Positions 15,639-23,648 of a stretch of 42,929 bases of DNA are shown here, piece after piece. This DNA comes from CANNDT01 sp945876205 (GTDB taxonomy: Bacteria; Acidobacteriota; Vicinamibacteria; Vicinamibacterales; UBA2999), in NCBI GenBank assembly GCA_947503365.1, contig CANNDT010000032.1, forward strand, positions 1 to 42,929, read 5' to 3'. The notes beneath the pieces were generated by a model. That model searched no databases. It had not been told where the DNA came from and saw nothing but the letters and a program-made list of their open reading frames with translations. How positions within the stretch are numbered: position 1 is the stretch's first letter; each line of letters opens with the position of its first letter. Both the position numbers and the translations under genes were made by a program.

Positions 15639-15734
15639 GCGTGGCCTAAAGGCCACGCGCTACAGGCGATAAGCGCCAGGCGAATGACTGCCGCTGTAAT
15701 CTGCCGCCTGTAGCGCGCACCCTTCAGGGTGCGC
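15639..15734. repeat. Composite palindromic element (hairpin - long arms - hairpin)
   Basis: The element has three nested parts. A 9-bp hairpin GCGTGGCCT/AGGCCACGC lies at 15639-15658. Twelve-base perfect inverted arms GCGCTACAGGCG (15657-15668) and CGCCTGTAGCGC (15705-15716) enclose 36 bases. A second 9-bp hairpin GCGCACCCT/AGGGTGCGC lies at 15715-15734. The whole can fold as a three-stem structure. It fills the space between the terminator and the convergent coiled-coil gene and looks like a mobile or dispersed repeat unit rather than a gene. Confidence 0.85.
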
Positions 15735-15752
15735 GGCGATGACGCCAGACCG

Positions 15753-18482
15753 TTACGCCGTGACCTGCTTGCGCGGGTCGTCGCCGGGCTTCTGGCCGCG
15801 GGTGCGCAACTGCTTGATGCTCTGCTCGATGCGCTCGGCGAGCTCGCGCTCGTGATTGAGCATGCGGAGCGTGTTCTGCGCCTCCTGCATGACGAACTCG
15901 AGCCTCGAGAGCTTCTCGGACAGGTGGTCGATGACCGCCTTTTGCTCGCCCAGCGTCTCGAGATTGACGCGCACGTCCTCGAGCAGGTTGGAGATGAGGT
16001 TGGTCTTCGACTGCACCTCGTCGACCGTCTTGCGCCGGGCCTCGATGGTGGCGATCTTCTCCTCGGTCTCGCTGGCCGTGCTCAGGAGCTGCTTGACCTG
16101 CTTCTGAAGCGCCGACACTTCCTCGCGGTGATCGCTGACGTACTGCAGGTCGGCGCGGCTCTTGGCGCTGATCTGGTGGACGTTGTCGACCTCCGCCTTT
16201 ACTGCGTTGACCACCGCCTCGCGCTCGGCCAGCGCCTTCATCTTCTGCTCGATATCGGTTGATTTCTGCGCCAGCTCGGCCATCCTGAGCTCGATGGTCG
16301 ACATCTTCTTCTCGGAGAACGCCAGCTGCGTGCGGCGCTGTTCGAGCGACTTGTACATCGCCTCGGCACGCTTGAGCTGATCCTCGGCGGCCTCGGACTG
16401 GGCCACCGCGTCGCGCTGGCGTGCCTGCACACGCGCCAGCTCGGCGAGCAGTTCGTCCTTCGCCGCGCTCGAGCGTGACAGCTCCTCGGCCAGGGCCTGG
16501 ATCTGCTTCATGCGCTCCGAGGCCTCGACGCCCAGCGTCCGGCTCTCGTCGACGAGCTCACTGAGCCGTACCTGCTGCTCGGTGATCACGGCCTCGTCGC
16601 GCTGCACTTCCTTGAACTGCGCGCCCGCCTTCTCGAGACGGTCCTGCAGCAGCGTCAGCTTGTTGCCCTTCGGCAGGACCTTCGACTGCGTCGCGGCCAC
16701 GCCGTCGACCTTCTGCTGCGCGTCGAGCATCTGGGCGATGACGCCGTCGCACTGTGACTTCAAGGTGTCGAGCTCCACGCGCCGCGCGAGCTGCTCGGTC
16801 AGCTTGCGATCGACCTCGGAGGTCACCGAATGCAGCATGTTGATGCGGCCTTCGAGCTTCTCGACGAACTGGATGCGGCCGGTGACTCGCGTGAGCTGGG
16901 CGTCGAGCTCGTTCGACAGCTCGCCCAGCCGGGTGGCCTGCTTGGTGCCGTCCTCGACCAGCGCCAGCTTGCCGAGAATCGCATCCATCGTCGCCTCGAG
17001 CTCCGGCGTGCGCGCGCGGAACGAGGTGAGACGATCGCCGAAGGACTCGAGGGCGGCGCGGTCGGCCCCGAGCTTGTCGCGGAGCTGTGCGACCTCGGCA
17101 TGCGACTTGTGGAAGTCGTGGATTTCCTTCCGGAGGACCTCGAGGTCCGTGCGGCTCTGCTTGAGGCTGTCGTACTGCGCGGCGGTGCGCTTGCCGAGCT
17201 CGTCGACCTGTGTCAGGCGCTCCTGCAGCGCCTCGAGCGTCCCCTGCTTCTTCGACAGCTCGTCGGCCTGCGTCATCAGCCCCTGGAAGTCCTTGCTCAG
17301 GCCGTCCACCTGCTGATTCATCTGCGAGAGGTGCCGCTCCTTGACGCCGAGGGCCTCCATCCGGCTCTCGGCTTCGTGCACCGAGCCTTGCAGCCCGCGC
17401 AGGCGCTGGTCGAACGCCTCGAACTCCTTCTTCTCGAGCGCGAGCCTCTCGACATACGTGCGCATGATGTCGACGAGCGCGCGGCCGTCCTTCTCCATCC
17501 GCGCCGCTTCGCGCGCGAACTCGTCGCGCACCTTGGCAGCGGTGTCGACCTTGCCGTTGGTCTCTTCGACCAGCTTCTCGATGCGCGCCACGGTCTCTTC
17601 CGTCTTCGCCGCCTGCTTCATGCCGTCGTTGAGCTTGCCGATCTGGACGTCCATGCTCCAGACCATCTCGTTGAGGCGATTGGCTTCGACCGAGGCGCGG
17701 TCGATCGTGTGCTTCTGGCTCTCGAGCGACTTGGCCTTCTGGCTGACGTGCTCGGCAAGGGCGTTGAGAGAGGTGAGCTTCTCCTCGGTGGTCTTGCTCA
17801 GCTCCTGCAGTTGCATCAGGGGGCCGAGCTTCTTCTCGACTTCCTTCACGGATTCGGTCGCGGCCGAGGAATCTTCCCGGGCTGCGCGAGAGACCTCACG
17901 CAGCTTGGCGTAGTCCTGCGCCAGCTGGCCGGCGGTGCTGCGCACCTGATCGAGCTCGCCGCGGAGCGTCGAGGCATGGTCGACCGATTGTTTGATCTCG
18001 TTCTGGGATTGCCGGAGCTGGGTGCGGAATTCCTCGAGGGCGGCGCGCTCTTTCTTGATGGCGTCGACGCTGGCCTGCGTCTCGAGCGCCTGTGACGAGA
18101 GTTGCTGCACCTGGCGGCGATGCTTCTGCAGCTCGCCATCGGGCGCCATCAGCCGCTCGCCGGCCTGCTGCGCGTGAGTGGCGGTCTCGACCAGGCCCTG
18201 GACCCGCTTCTCGACCTCGCCAAATGTCTTGGTCTGCTGCTCGATGCTGTCGATGCGCTTGACGAGCGCATCGAGCTTTTCGCTGGCGCTCGCGGCCTTC
18301 TGATCGACCTGCTCCAGCGACTTGCCCATCTGCGTGAGCTTCACGCTGCGCATGGAGATCTGCGTGAGCATGGCGCTCAGCGCGCTGCGCTCTTCCTTGG
18401 CCGCGGAAATGAGGCTGTGAAGGTCGTCTGACTGCTTCTGGGCTTTGCCGCCGCCACCCAGGCCTTTCAAGGCATCGAGCAT
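15753..18482 (-). CDS. Large cytoplasmic coiled-coil protein of unknown function
   Basis: A 909-residue protein that is almost entirely predicted coiled coil. It is rich in Glu, Lys, Gln, Ala and Leu with heptad spacing (VDAIKKERAALEEFRTQLRQ, LAALDELGKRTAAQ-like stretches) from about residue 20 to 885. Only a short Gly-rich N-terminus (LKGLGGGGKAQKQ) and a basic tail (TRGQKPGDDPRKQVTA) interrupt it. There is no signal peptide, transmembrane helix, Walker motif or hinge, so it is not an SMC/Rad50 ATPase. It could be a scaffold, a filament-forming or polar-organising protein, or a chemosensory-like rod; none of these can be chosen from sequence. It has its own promoter candidate and stands alone, convergent with mltD. 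Confidence 0.9.
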   Translation of the reverse strand: MLDALKGLGGGGKAQKQSDDLHSLISAAKEERSALSAMLTQISMRSVKLTQMGKSLEQVDQKAASASEKLDALVKRIDSIEQQTKTFGEVEKRVQGLVETATHAQQAGERLMAPDGELQKHRRQVQQLSSQALETQASVDAIKKERAALEEFRTQLRQSQNEIKQSVDHASTLRGELDQVRSTAGQLAQDYAKLREVSRAAREDSSAATESVKEVEKKLGPLMQLQELSKTTEEKLTSLNALAEHVSQKAKSLESQKHTIDRASVEANRLNEMVWSMDVQIGKLNDGMKQAAKTEETVARIEKLVEETNGKVDTAAKVRDEFAREAARMEKDGRALVDIMRTYVERLALEKKEFEAFDQRLRGLQGSVHEAESRMEALGVKERHLSQMNQQVDGLSKDFQGLMTQADELSKKQGTLEALQERLTQVDELGKRTAAQYDSLKQSRTDLEVLRKEIHDFHKSHAEVAQLRDKLGADRAALESFGDRLTSFRARTPELEATMDAILGKLALVEDGTKQATRLGELSNELDAQLTRVTGRIQFVEKLEGRINMLHSVTSEVDRKLTEQLARRVELDTLKSQCDGVIAQMLDAQQKVDGVAATQSKVLPKGNKLTLLQDRLEKAGAQFKEVQRDEAVITEQQVRLSELVDESRTLGVEASERMKQIQALAEELSRSSAAKDELLAELARVQARQRDAVAQSEAAEDQLKRAEAMYKSLEQRRTQLAFSEKKMSTIELRMAELAQKSTDIEQKMKALAEREAVVNAVKAEVDNVHQISAKSRADLQYVSDHREEVSALQKQVKQLLSTASETEEKIATIEARRKTVDEVQSKTNLISNLLEDVRVNLETLGEQKAVIDHLSEKLSRLEFVMQEAQNTLRMLNHERELAERIEQSIKQLRTRGQKPGDDPRKQVTA

Positions 18483-18562
18483 GATGTGTCCTTCTCGTGC
18501 GGGACTCGTAATCGCGACGTCGACGCCCGGCTGTGGCCGGGCCTTCCGCGCACGGTGCCAAG

Positions 18563-18591
18563 AGGATACCCGGCAACGCGGCTAAACTCAA
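18563..18591 (-). promoter_or_regulatory. Sigma-70-like promoter for the coiled-coil gene
   Basis: On the minus strand, TTGAGT (18591-18586) and TATCCT (18568-18563) have an optimal 17-base spacing. The predicted transcript start is about 75 bases before the ATG at 18482. Consensus match only. Confidence 0.5.
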
Positions 18592-18683
18592 CTGCGGATT
18601 ACGGTTATGTCCCAAGCGCACACCCGGCTGGGTACCGCTGGCAGGAATATCTGATGGGTCGGAGCCTGGACCAGAGCCCGGCC

Positions 18684-18821
18684 TTACAAACGGCTCGCGA
18701 CCACCGTGAGGATCGTGAACGTCACGATGATATCGAACCAGAGCAACTTGGTCGCGCGCTTGTACGCCGTTGAGCTGATTCGCGTCGAAAGGGAGGTGTC
18801 GGCCGCCGATTCCTGATGCAT
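18684..18821 (-). CDS. Tiny single-helix membrane protein (45 residues), copy 1
   Basis: The reading frame starts with MHQESAADTSLSTRISS. It continues through a basic motif AYKRATKLLWFD into a hydrophobic helix IIVTFTILTVVASRL. An excellent Shine-Dalgarno (GGAAGGAGA) lies six to eight bases before the ATG at 18821, which supports real translation. A paralogue of nearly the same length lies at 19861-19989 on the same strand. Shared positions are [KR]RAT-x-L-x-W-x-D followed by a hydrophobic helix. The predicted topology is cytoplasmic N-terminus, basic stop and one membrane helix. No known family is recognised. It is divergent from, or overlapping the 5' end of, an AraC-type regulator gene. 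Confidence 0.7.
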   Translation of the reverse strand: MHQESAADTSLSTRISSTAYKRATKLLWFDIIVTFTILTVVASRL

Positions 18822-19832
18822 CGAATGTCTCCTTCCGGTGTTGTCCGGGGGGAACCCGGAAGAAAGTGGGCAAGCACGACTCAATCTCATGCCTATCATC
18901 ACGTCCGGAATTCATTCTGGTGTCTGCCCTGCGCTCCGGCAAGGAGCATCGGGTTCCAAAATCTGCTGTGCGCAGGGGCGCACGCCCTACTTCGGAACGA
19001 TCGTTCACGGACCTTGTCACAGAGTCAGTCACCTGCACAGTTCGGCGTCAGCACCTCCTGGCTGTCGAACACCATTCGTGAGTGCCAGGCGTTCCTTGGC
19101 GAATCCGTGTCGCTCGTCCCGAGCGATCTGCGGGCCACAGCTGGACAGTTCATCGAACGCCTTCCCGTGGCGCGCACGCCGCTCGAGACGCTGATCCAAA
19201 GAGGAATGTTGCTCGATCTCGCAATCCAATTCGGATACGCGGCACACAAGGCATTTCACAAGCTCGCGGGACCGAGCGACCGATCGTCGCGGCGCTGCGG
19301 CTTTCAGCCCGCGGCGACGCTCGATGAATGGCCGCGCGATTCGACGCGCTCGCCCTCGGAGGCGTTTCACCGGTGGGCCAGCCGCTTTGCGTTCGAGTTG
19401 CAGAGCGCGCATCCGCAGGCGTGCGTCCATGGAGCGGAGCACTTCCTCAAGCAGCACTATCAGGAGAAGCTGGCGCTCGACCCGCTCGCGCAACAGTTGC
19501 GATGCTCGTCGGCCTATCTCCAACGCACGTTCAAGGACGTCACGGGTTTCACGCTGCGTGAATATCAATCCGAGCTGCGATTGCGCGAAGCGTTGCGGCT
19601 GCTGGACACGACCGACCTGAAGATCGAGGCGATCGCGCACGACGTGGGATACCGCAGCAAGAAGGATCTGTACCGCGTGGTGCAGGCTCGCGTCGGTTGC
19701 ACCCCACTCGAATTTCGGAAGCGGAAGCAGGCGGCGGGCGGCGCGCTGGGTGAGGACTCTTCGAACGCGACGCCAGAGCCGCACGGGGCCGTTTGCCACT
19801 CCCCTCGCGACCGGCATCGGCGAGGGGCGTGA
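18816..19832 (+). CDS. AraC/XylS-family transcriptional regulator
   Basis: The C-terminal 110 residues form an AraC-type double helix-turn-helix. Helix one is in LALDPLAQQLRCSSAYLQRTFKDVTGF. The linker helix is TLREYQSELRLREALRLLD. The second helix-turn-helix is LKIEAIAHDVGYRSKKDLYRVVQARVGCTPLEFRKR. The N-terminal part, from about TIRECQAFLGE to FGYAAHKAFHKLAG, is not recognised as a sensor domain. The coordinates give the longest frame. The first 60 or so residues look unlike protein and overlap the small gene's ribosome site, so the true start is probably internal. Candidates are TTG at 19014, GTG at 19107 and ATG at 19206 (preceded by AGAGGA). Tiny membrane-protein genes lie on the opposite strand on both sides and are possible targets. 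Confidence 0.75.
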   Translation: MHRMSPSGVVRGEPGRKWASTTQSHAYHHVRNSFWCLPCAPARSIGFQNLLCAGAHALLRNDRSRTLSQSQSPAQFGVSTSWLSNTIRECQAFLGESVSLVPSDLRATAGQFIERLPVARTPLETLIQRGMLLDLAIQFGYAAHKAFHKLAGPSDRSSRRCGFQPAATLDEWPRDSTRSPSEAFHRWASRFAFELQSAHPQACVHGAEHFLKQHYQEKLALDPLAQQLRCSSAYLQRTFKDVTGFTLREYQSELRLREALRLLDTTDLKIEAIAHDVGYRSKKDLYRVVQARVGCTPLEFRKRKQAAGGALGEDSSNATPEPHGAVCHSPRDRHRRGA

Positions 19833-19860
19833 GATGGCGCCGCGGTTCGCGCGCCCGAGG

Positions 19861-19989
19861 TTAGAACGCGCTCAGCGCGGACGAGAGGGTCGCAAGCATC
19901 ACAAAGAGGTCGATCCAGAACAGGCTGGTCGCGCGCCTCAGCGCCCTGGACGCGCCTGTGTCGCTCGTGGGCGCTACATCGTTCATCAT
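19861..19989 (-). CDS. Tiny single-helix membrane protein (42 residues), copy 2
   Basis: This frame reads MMNDVAPTSDTGASRALRRA, then TSLFWIDLFVMLATLSSALSAF. It is a paralogue of the 45-residue protein at 18684-18821. Both have a polar N-terminus of about 18 residues, a [KR]RATxLxWxD motif and one hydrophobic helix, and the underlying DNA is also similar (shared GGTCGCGCGC segment). Two consecutive ATG codons (19989, 19986) are possible starts. No good Shine-Dalgarno lies close; a GGAGGG occurs about 33 bases upstream. The conserved motif across diverged codons supports a real small gene. Confidence 0.6.
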   Translation of the reverse strand: MMNDVAPTSDTGASRALRRATSLFWIDLFVMLATLSSALSAF

Positions 19990-20265
19990 GTCGCGGTGCA
20001 CGAACGGGCTATCGCAAACGTCGTACCCTCCTAAACAGTAGATTTATGACGCACATTGCGATGAATTCTTCAGATCTGCTTCCCGGTCGCCGTCGCCGTG
20101 ATCCGAATCGGCACACGCGTTAGCCAATCTTCGTCGGGGACACGGTTGAAGAATCTGCACACCACACGCCGACCCCGCGTGGCGTGATCTGCAACCCCCA
20201 CAACGACCGACGACGCCGAGGCGCCTGATTTCACGGCATTATCCTCGGCTCCCCCGCGCGCATGA

Positions 20266-20298
20266 CATGCCGCGCGGCTTGCATCGACGCGCGGCATG
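20266..20298. promoter_or_regulatory. Perfect 11-bp inverted repeat covering the yifB start codon
   Basis: CATGCCGCGCG (20266-20276) and CGCGCGGCATG (20288-20298) are perfect inverted arms with an 11-base loop. The ATG of the YifB gene (20296-20298) is the end of the right arm. In mRNA this would hide the start codon in a very stable hairpin. In DNA it could be an operator. Confidence 0.6.
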
Positions 20299-21768
20299 CT
20301 TGCCAGGCTCCGCAGCGCCGCAGTGTTCGGTGTCGATGCCTATCCCGTGCACATCGAAGTCGATGTCTCGTTCGGGCTTCCCCACTTCACGATGGTCGGC
20401 TTGCCGGATGCGACGGTTCGCGAGAGCCGCGATCGCGTCCGCTCGGCGATCAAGAACTCGGGGTTTGAATTCCCGCATCACCGCATCACCGTCAACCTGG
20501 CGCCGGCCGATGTGCGCAAAGCAGGCTCGTCATTCGATCTCCCGATCGCGCTTGGCCTGCTCGCGACATCCGGCTGCCTGACCCGCCAGGCGATCGACGA
20601 CACGGTTGTCCTCGGCGAGCTCTCGCTCGACGGCGCGATCAACGGCATTCGGGGCGTCCTCCCCATCGCCGTCGCCGCCCGTCGCCTCGGGCTCACGCGC
20701 CTGCTCCTGCCGCCGCAGAACGCAGCCGAGGCGTCTGTGGTCGAGGGACTGGACGTGTGCACCGCACGGTCACTGCCCGAAGCGCTGGACGCGCTGAATC
20801 GGCCCGAACATGCGCGGCGCCCCGACGTGCGTGCGTTCGTCGCGCCGGCGCCTCCGGCCGCTGACGGGGATCTGTCGGACGTCCGCGGGCAGCTACTGCC
20901 GCGTCGCGCGCTGGAAGTGGCCGCGGCCGGCGGGCACAACCTGCTCCTGAGCGGTCCGCCGGGCGCGGGCAAGACGATGCTCGCGAGAAGGCTGGCGGGG
21001 ATTCTGCCGGCGCTGACGTTTGATGAAGCGCTCGAGTGCACGGCGATTCACTCGGTCGCGGGCACGCTGCCCGAAGGCGCGGGCCTCCTCGGCGCGCGTC
21101 CGTTTCGCGCGCCGCATCACACCATTTCGAACGTCGCGCTGGTCGGTGGTGGCGCCATTCCGCGCCCGGGCGAAATCTCGCTCGCGCACAACGGCGTGCT
21201 CTTCCTCGACGAGATGCCGGAGTTCGATCGGCGCGTGCTCGAGGTGCTTCGCCAGCCGCTCGAGGAGGGGCGCGTGACCATCGCCCGCGCGGCGCGTACG
21301 GCGGTCTTCCCCGCCCGCTTCGTCCTCGTCGCCGCGATGAATCCGTGCCCGTGCGGATTTCTCGGCGATGAGCGGCGCCCGTGCCGATGCACGCCGATGC
21401 AGATCGCCAGGTATCGAGGTCGGCTCTCGGGGCCGCTGCGCGATCGGATCGATCTGATCGTCGACGTGCCAGCGGTGCCGGTGCACTCGATCACAGACAC
21501 GACGCCCGGCGAATCGTCCGCCGCGGTTCGCGACCGCGTGGCGGCCGCGCGCGCCGCGCAACGTGCACGATCGGCAACAGCCGCATCCAGCACGCCCGAC
21601 GCGAAGGGACGCGCGCTGCTGCGCGCCGCCATCGACCGCCTCGGCCTCAGCGCCCGCGGCTACGACCGCGTGCTGAAAGTCGCGCGAACCATCGCCGACC
21701 TCGCGGCGTCTGAGTCAGTCAAGGCTGACCACGTCGCCGAAGCCCTGCAGTACCGCCTGGTGGAGTGA
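20296..21768 (+). CDS. YifB/ComM-family Mg-chelatase-like AAA+ ATPase
   Basis: A 490-residue protein of usual family length. The N-terminal S16-protease-like ChlI domain contains VHIEVDVSFGLPHFTMVGLPD and SSFDLPIALGLL. A linker leads to the Mg-chelatase AAA+ core. Walker A is GPPGAGKT near residue 220, then FRAPHHTISNVALVGGG, Walker B GVLFLDEMPEF and a Cys cluster NPCPCGFLGDERRPCRC. The C-terminal part has ISRYRGRLSGPLRDRIDL-type and LSARGYDRVLKVARTIADL motifs. ComM homologues act as hexameric helicases in branch migration during natural transformation. The same family is widespread in bacteria not known to be competent, so that role is only suggested here. The start codon lies in an inverted repeat. 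Confidence 0.93.
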   Translation: MLARLRSAAVFGVDAYPVHIEVDVSFGLPHFTMVGLPDATVRESRDRVRSAIKNSGFEFPHHRITVNLAPADVRKAGSSFDLPIALGLLATSGCLTRQAIDDTVVLGELSLDGAINGIRGVLPIAVAARRLGLTRLLLPPQNAAEASVVEGLDVCTARSLPEALDALNRPEHARRPDVRAFVAPAPPAADGDLSDVRGQLLPRRALEVAAAGGHNLLLSGPPGAGKTMLARRLAGILPALTFDEALECTAIHSVAGTLPEGAGLLGARPFRAPHHTISNVALVGGGAIPRPGEISLAHNGVLFLDEMPEFDRRVLEVLRQPLEEGRVTIARAARTAVFPARFVLVAAMNPCPCGFLGDERRPCRCTPMQIARYRGRLSGPLRDRIDLIVDVPAVPVHSITDTTPGESSAAVRDRVAAARAAQRARSATAASSTPDAKGRALLRAAIDRLGLSARGYDRVLKVARTIADLAASESVKADHVAEALQYRLVE

Positions 21769-21798
21769 ATGCACTACGATCCGGACCGAGGTGATTCC

Positions 21799-22563
21799 GT
21801 GCGCAGAGTCTTGACGGCGGCGCTTCTCATCGCGATCGCGGCGGCACCCGCCGCGGCTGAACTTCGCTACACGACGCACATCGAAACGCGGAAGGCCGAG
21901 AGCACGCAGCCGATCGATCCGATGATGGGGATGATTGGCGCCATGCTCGCCAGCCGGTTTCCTTCCGGCGACATGAAGATGACCGTGGGCGACGGCGGGA
22001 CGCGCGTCGAATTCGTGAACGCGCTCGGACCCGTTCCGGCCGGCGGCGTGATGCTGATGCGGTCGGGGTCGACTGTGATTCTCAATCCGGCCGACCACAC
22101 CTACTGGACCGCTCGGACGCCGACGGCGGCGATCCCCGGCGCCACGGCACCTGCAATCACCACGAAGCGCACCGGCGAGTCCGAGTCGATCGCGGGCCTG
22201 CGGACCGAACGCGTGGCGTTTGGCCTGACGATGAACCTGCCGCTGCCGCCAGGCGTGCAGTTGCCGCCGGGATTCCCGACCACCTTCACGATCGACGGCG
22301 ACATGTGGGTCGCCGACCAGTTCAAGGCGTACGCAAGCTCGCTGGCCGCGATCGGCAACACGCTGTTTCCAGGAATCGGCATCGGAGGGCTCGCCCAGGA
22401 CGGTCTCGTCGTGCGGCAAGTGACGCGAAGCCCGATGTTCGGCGGGAACGAGCTCGTGTTCTCGGTGTCTGAGGTGACCGAAGGTCCCGTCACCGCCGAG
22501 CTGTTTCAGATCCCGGCCGACTACAAGGAAGTCCCGCCACCCGCGCCGGCGCCTCGTCGGTAA
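21799..22563 (+). CDS. Exported protein of unknown function (DUF4412-like)
   Basis: Starting at the GTG at 21799 the protein has 254 residues and a classical signal peptide, MRRVLTAALLIAIAAAPAAAE. This start is preceded by GAGGTGA at proper spacing. An ATG at 21769, directly after the yifB stop, would add ten polar residues before the signal. The mature part has HIETRKAESTQPIDPMMGM, GDMKMTVGDGGTRVEFVN, VMLMRSGSTVILNPADHTYW and a later DMWVADQFKAY strand. This resembles periplasmic DUF4412-type proteins that begin with a thin beta sheet. The C-terminus is Pro-rich. It is likely cotranscribed with yifB. No enzymatic motif is visible. Confidence 0.75.
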   Translation: MRRVLTAALLIAIAAAPAAAELRYTTHIETRKAESTQPIDPMMGMIGAMLASRFPSGDMKMTVGDGGTRVEFVNALGPVPAGGVMLMRSGSTVILNPADHTYWTARTPTAAIPGATAPAITTKRTGESESIAGLRTERVAFGLTMNLPLPPGVQLPPGFPTTFTIDGDMWVADQFKAYASSLAAIGNTLFPGIGIGGLAQDGLVVRQVTRSPMFGGNELVFSVSEVTEGPVTAELFQIPADYKEVPPPAPAPRR

Positions 22564-22694
22564 CCACGAAGCACACGAAGACTCCTAGCCACGAAGAACA
22601 CGAAGATCACGAAGAAGTAGCCACGAAGGCACGAAGGCCGTTTTTGGCTTCGTGATCTTCGTGACCTTCGTGGCTACATCGTGACCTTCGTGGC
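22562..22694. repeat. CACGAAG-unit repeat with 13-bp inverted arms
   Basis: The stretch is built of about ten degenerate units such as CCACGAAGA and TCACGAAGA. The first half reads in one orientation and the second in the other. Within it, GTAGCCACGAAGG (22617-22629) and CCTTCGTGGCTAC (22665-22677) are perfect inverted arms around a short T run. It lies between two convergent genes, and the last codons and stop of the transporter gene (DATKVTM) are encoded by its right end. Confidence 0.88.
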
Positions 22695-23549
22695 GTCGGG
22701 CGCCCGCGAGTCGTAGATCGTCTTCGCCGCGGTCGCCGCGATGATGATCGCGCCGCCGGTCCATACCCACACCCCGGGATTCTCGCCGTGAACCAGCCAC
22801 GTCCAGATCGGATTCAACACCGGCTCGAGCAGCAGCAACAGCGACACCTCGAGCGCGGGCAGATGTGACATCGCACTGGTGAGGAAGACGTACGCGACGC
22901 CGATCTGAAAGATGCCGAGATAGACGAGCGTCGCCCATTCCGCGGGCGTCGCTGACGGAAGCGGCAGCGCGAACGGCAACCCCACGGCGAATGCGATCAG
23001 GTTTCCAGCCACGACGGCGGTCGCTCCGACTCCCTGGCCCGAGCGCTGTCCCCACCGCAAACCAACCAGCGTGAGCGCCCAGGTGATGCTGCAGAGCACT
23101 CCGAGCACATTGCCCAACGCCGGGTTTGGCGCGGTCGCCGTCGCGTCCGCGCGGCCGAGAAAACAACACGCGAGTCCGGTGCCGACGAAGGCGAGGTAGA
23201 TCAATTCACGAGCGCGCACGCGCTCGCGGATCAGCAGTGGGCCGAACACGATGATGTAGAGCGGCGCGGTGGACTGCAGGAAGATCGCATTCGCCGCCGT
23301 CGTCAACTTGGTCGCGTTGACGAAGAGGGTGAGCGTCGCCCCGTAGACGACGCCAATCGCCACGGCAGGCCATGACCACGCCAGCCTCCCCCGCCACCAG
23401 AGCAGCAGCGCCAGGGCCGCGATCCCTGCCCTGAGAGACGAAACCTGCATTCCCGAGAAAGTAGCGACCTTTATGGCCGCCCCTCCCGTCGAGAACAGGA
23501 GCGCCGCGCCTATTGCTTGAAGTTCAGCGGTTCGCCGGATGTTCGCCAT
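22674..23549 (-). CDS. EamA/DMT-superfamily transporter
   Basis: A 291-residue integral membrane protein with about ten predicted helices in two EamA repeats. The first begins LQAIGAALLFSTGGAAIKVATF and contains AIFLQSTAPLYIIVFGPLLI. The second contains GVLCSITWALTLVGLRWG and SLLLLLEPVLNPIWTWLVHGE. The latter is the diagnostic ExxxxPxxxxxxxxxxxGE signature of the drug/metabolite transporter family. The ATG at 23549 was chosen because the longer frame adds a non-hydrophobic, arginine-rich tail. The substrate cannot be predicted; family members export amino acids, nucleosides or other metabolites. The last codons lie in the CACGAAG repeat. Confidence 0.92.
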   Translation of the reverse strand: MANIRRTAELQAIGAALLFSTGGAAIKVATFSGMQVSSLRAGIAALALLLWWRGRLAWSWPAVAIGVVYGATLTLFVNATKLTTAANAIFLQSTAPLYIIVFGPLLIRERVRARELIYLAFVGTGLACCFLGRADATATAPNPALGNVLGVLCSITWALTLVGLRWGQRSGQGVGATAVVAGNLIAFAVGLPFALPLPSATPAEWATLVYLGIFQIGVAYVFLTSAMSHLPALEVSLLLLLEPVLNPIWTWLVHGENPGVWVWTGGAIIIAATAAKTIYDSRAPDATKVTM

Positions 23550-23648
23550 TTCATCAGTTTTCTGGTGGAGAGCGCCCGCAACCCTGTGATACCCTTCGGC
23601 TTCGCCGCGAAGAGCTCGTGCGGCGTTCAATCATACAGAGAGACGGAT

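Noticed and set aside
20070..20297. A 75-codon minus-strand frame before yifB, ending IRITATATGKQI
   Set aside because: The end looks somewhat protein-like, but the frame has no ribosome site, its start lies in the yifB palindrome, and no family is recognised. It may be a decayed gene end.
22585..23169. A second long minus-strand frame (194 codons) ending in the CACGAAG repeat
   Set aside because: It overlaps the transporter gene in another frame and its end is an artefact of the repeat, which is open in several frames.
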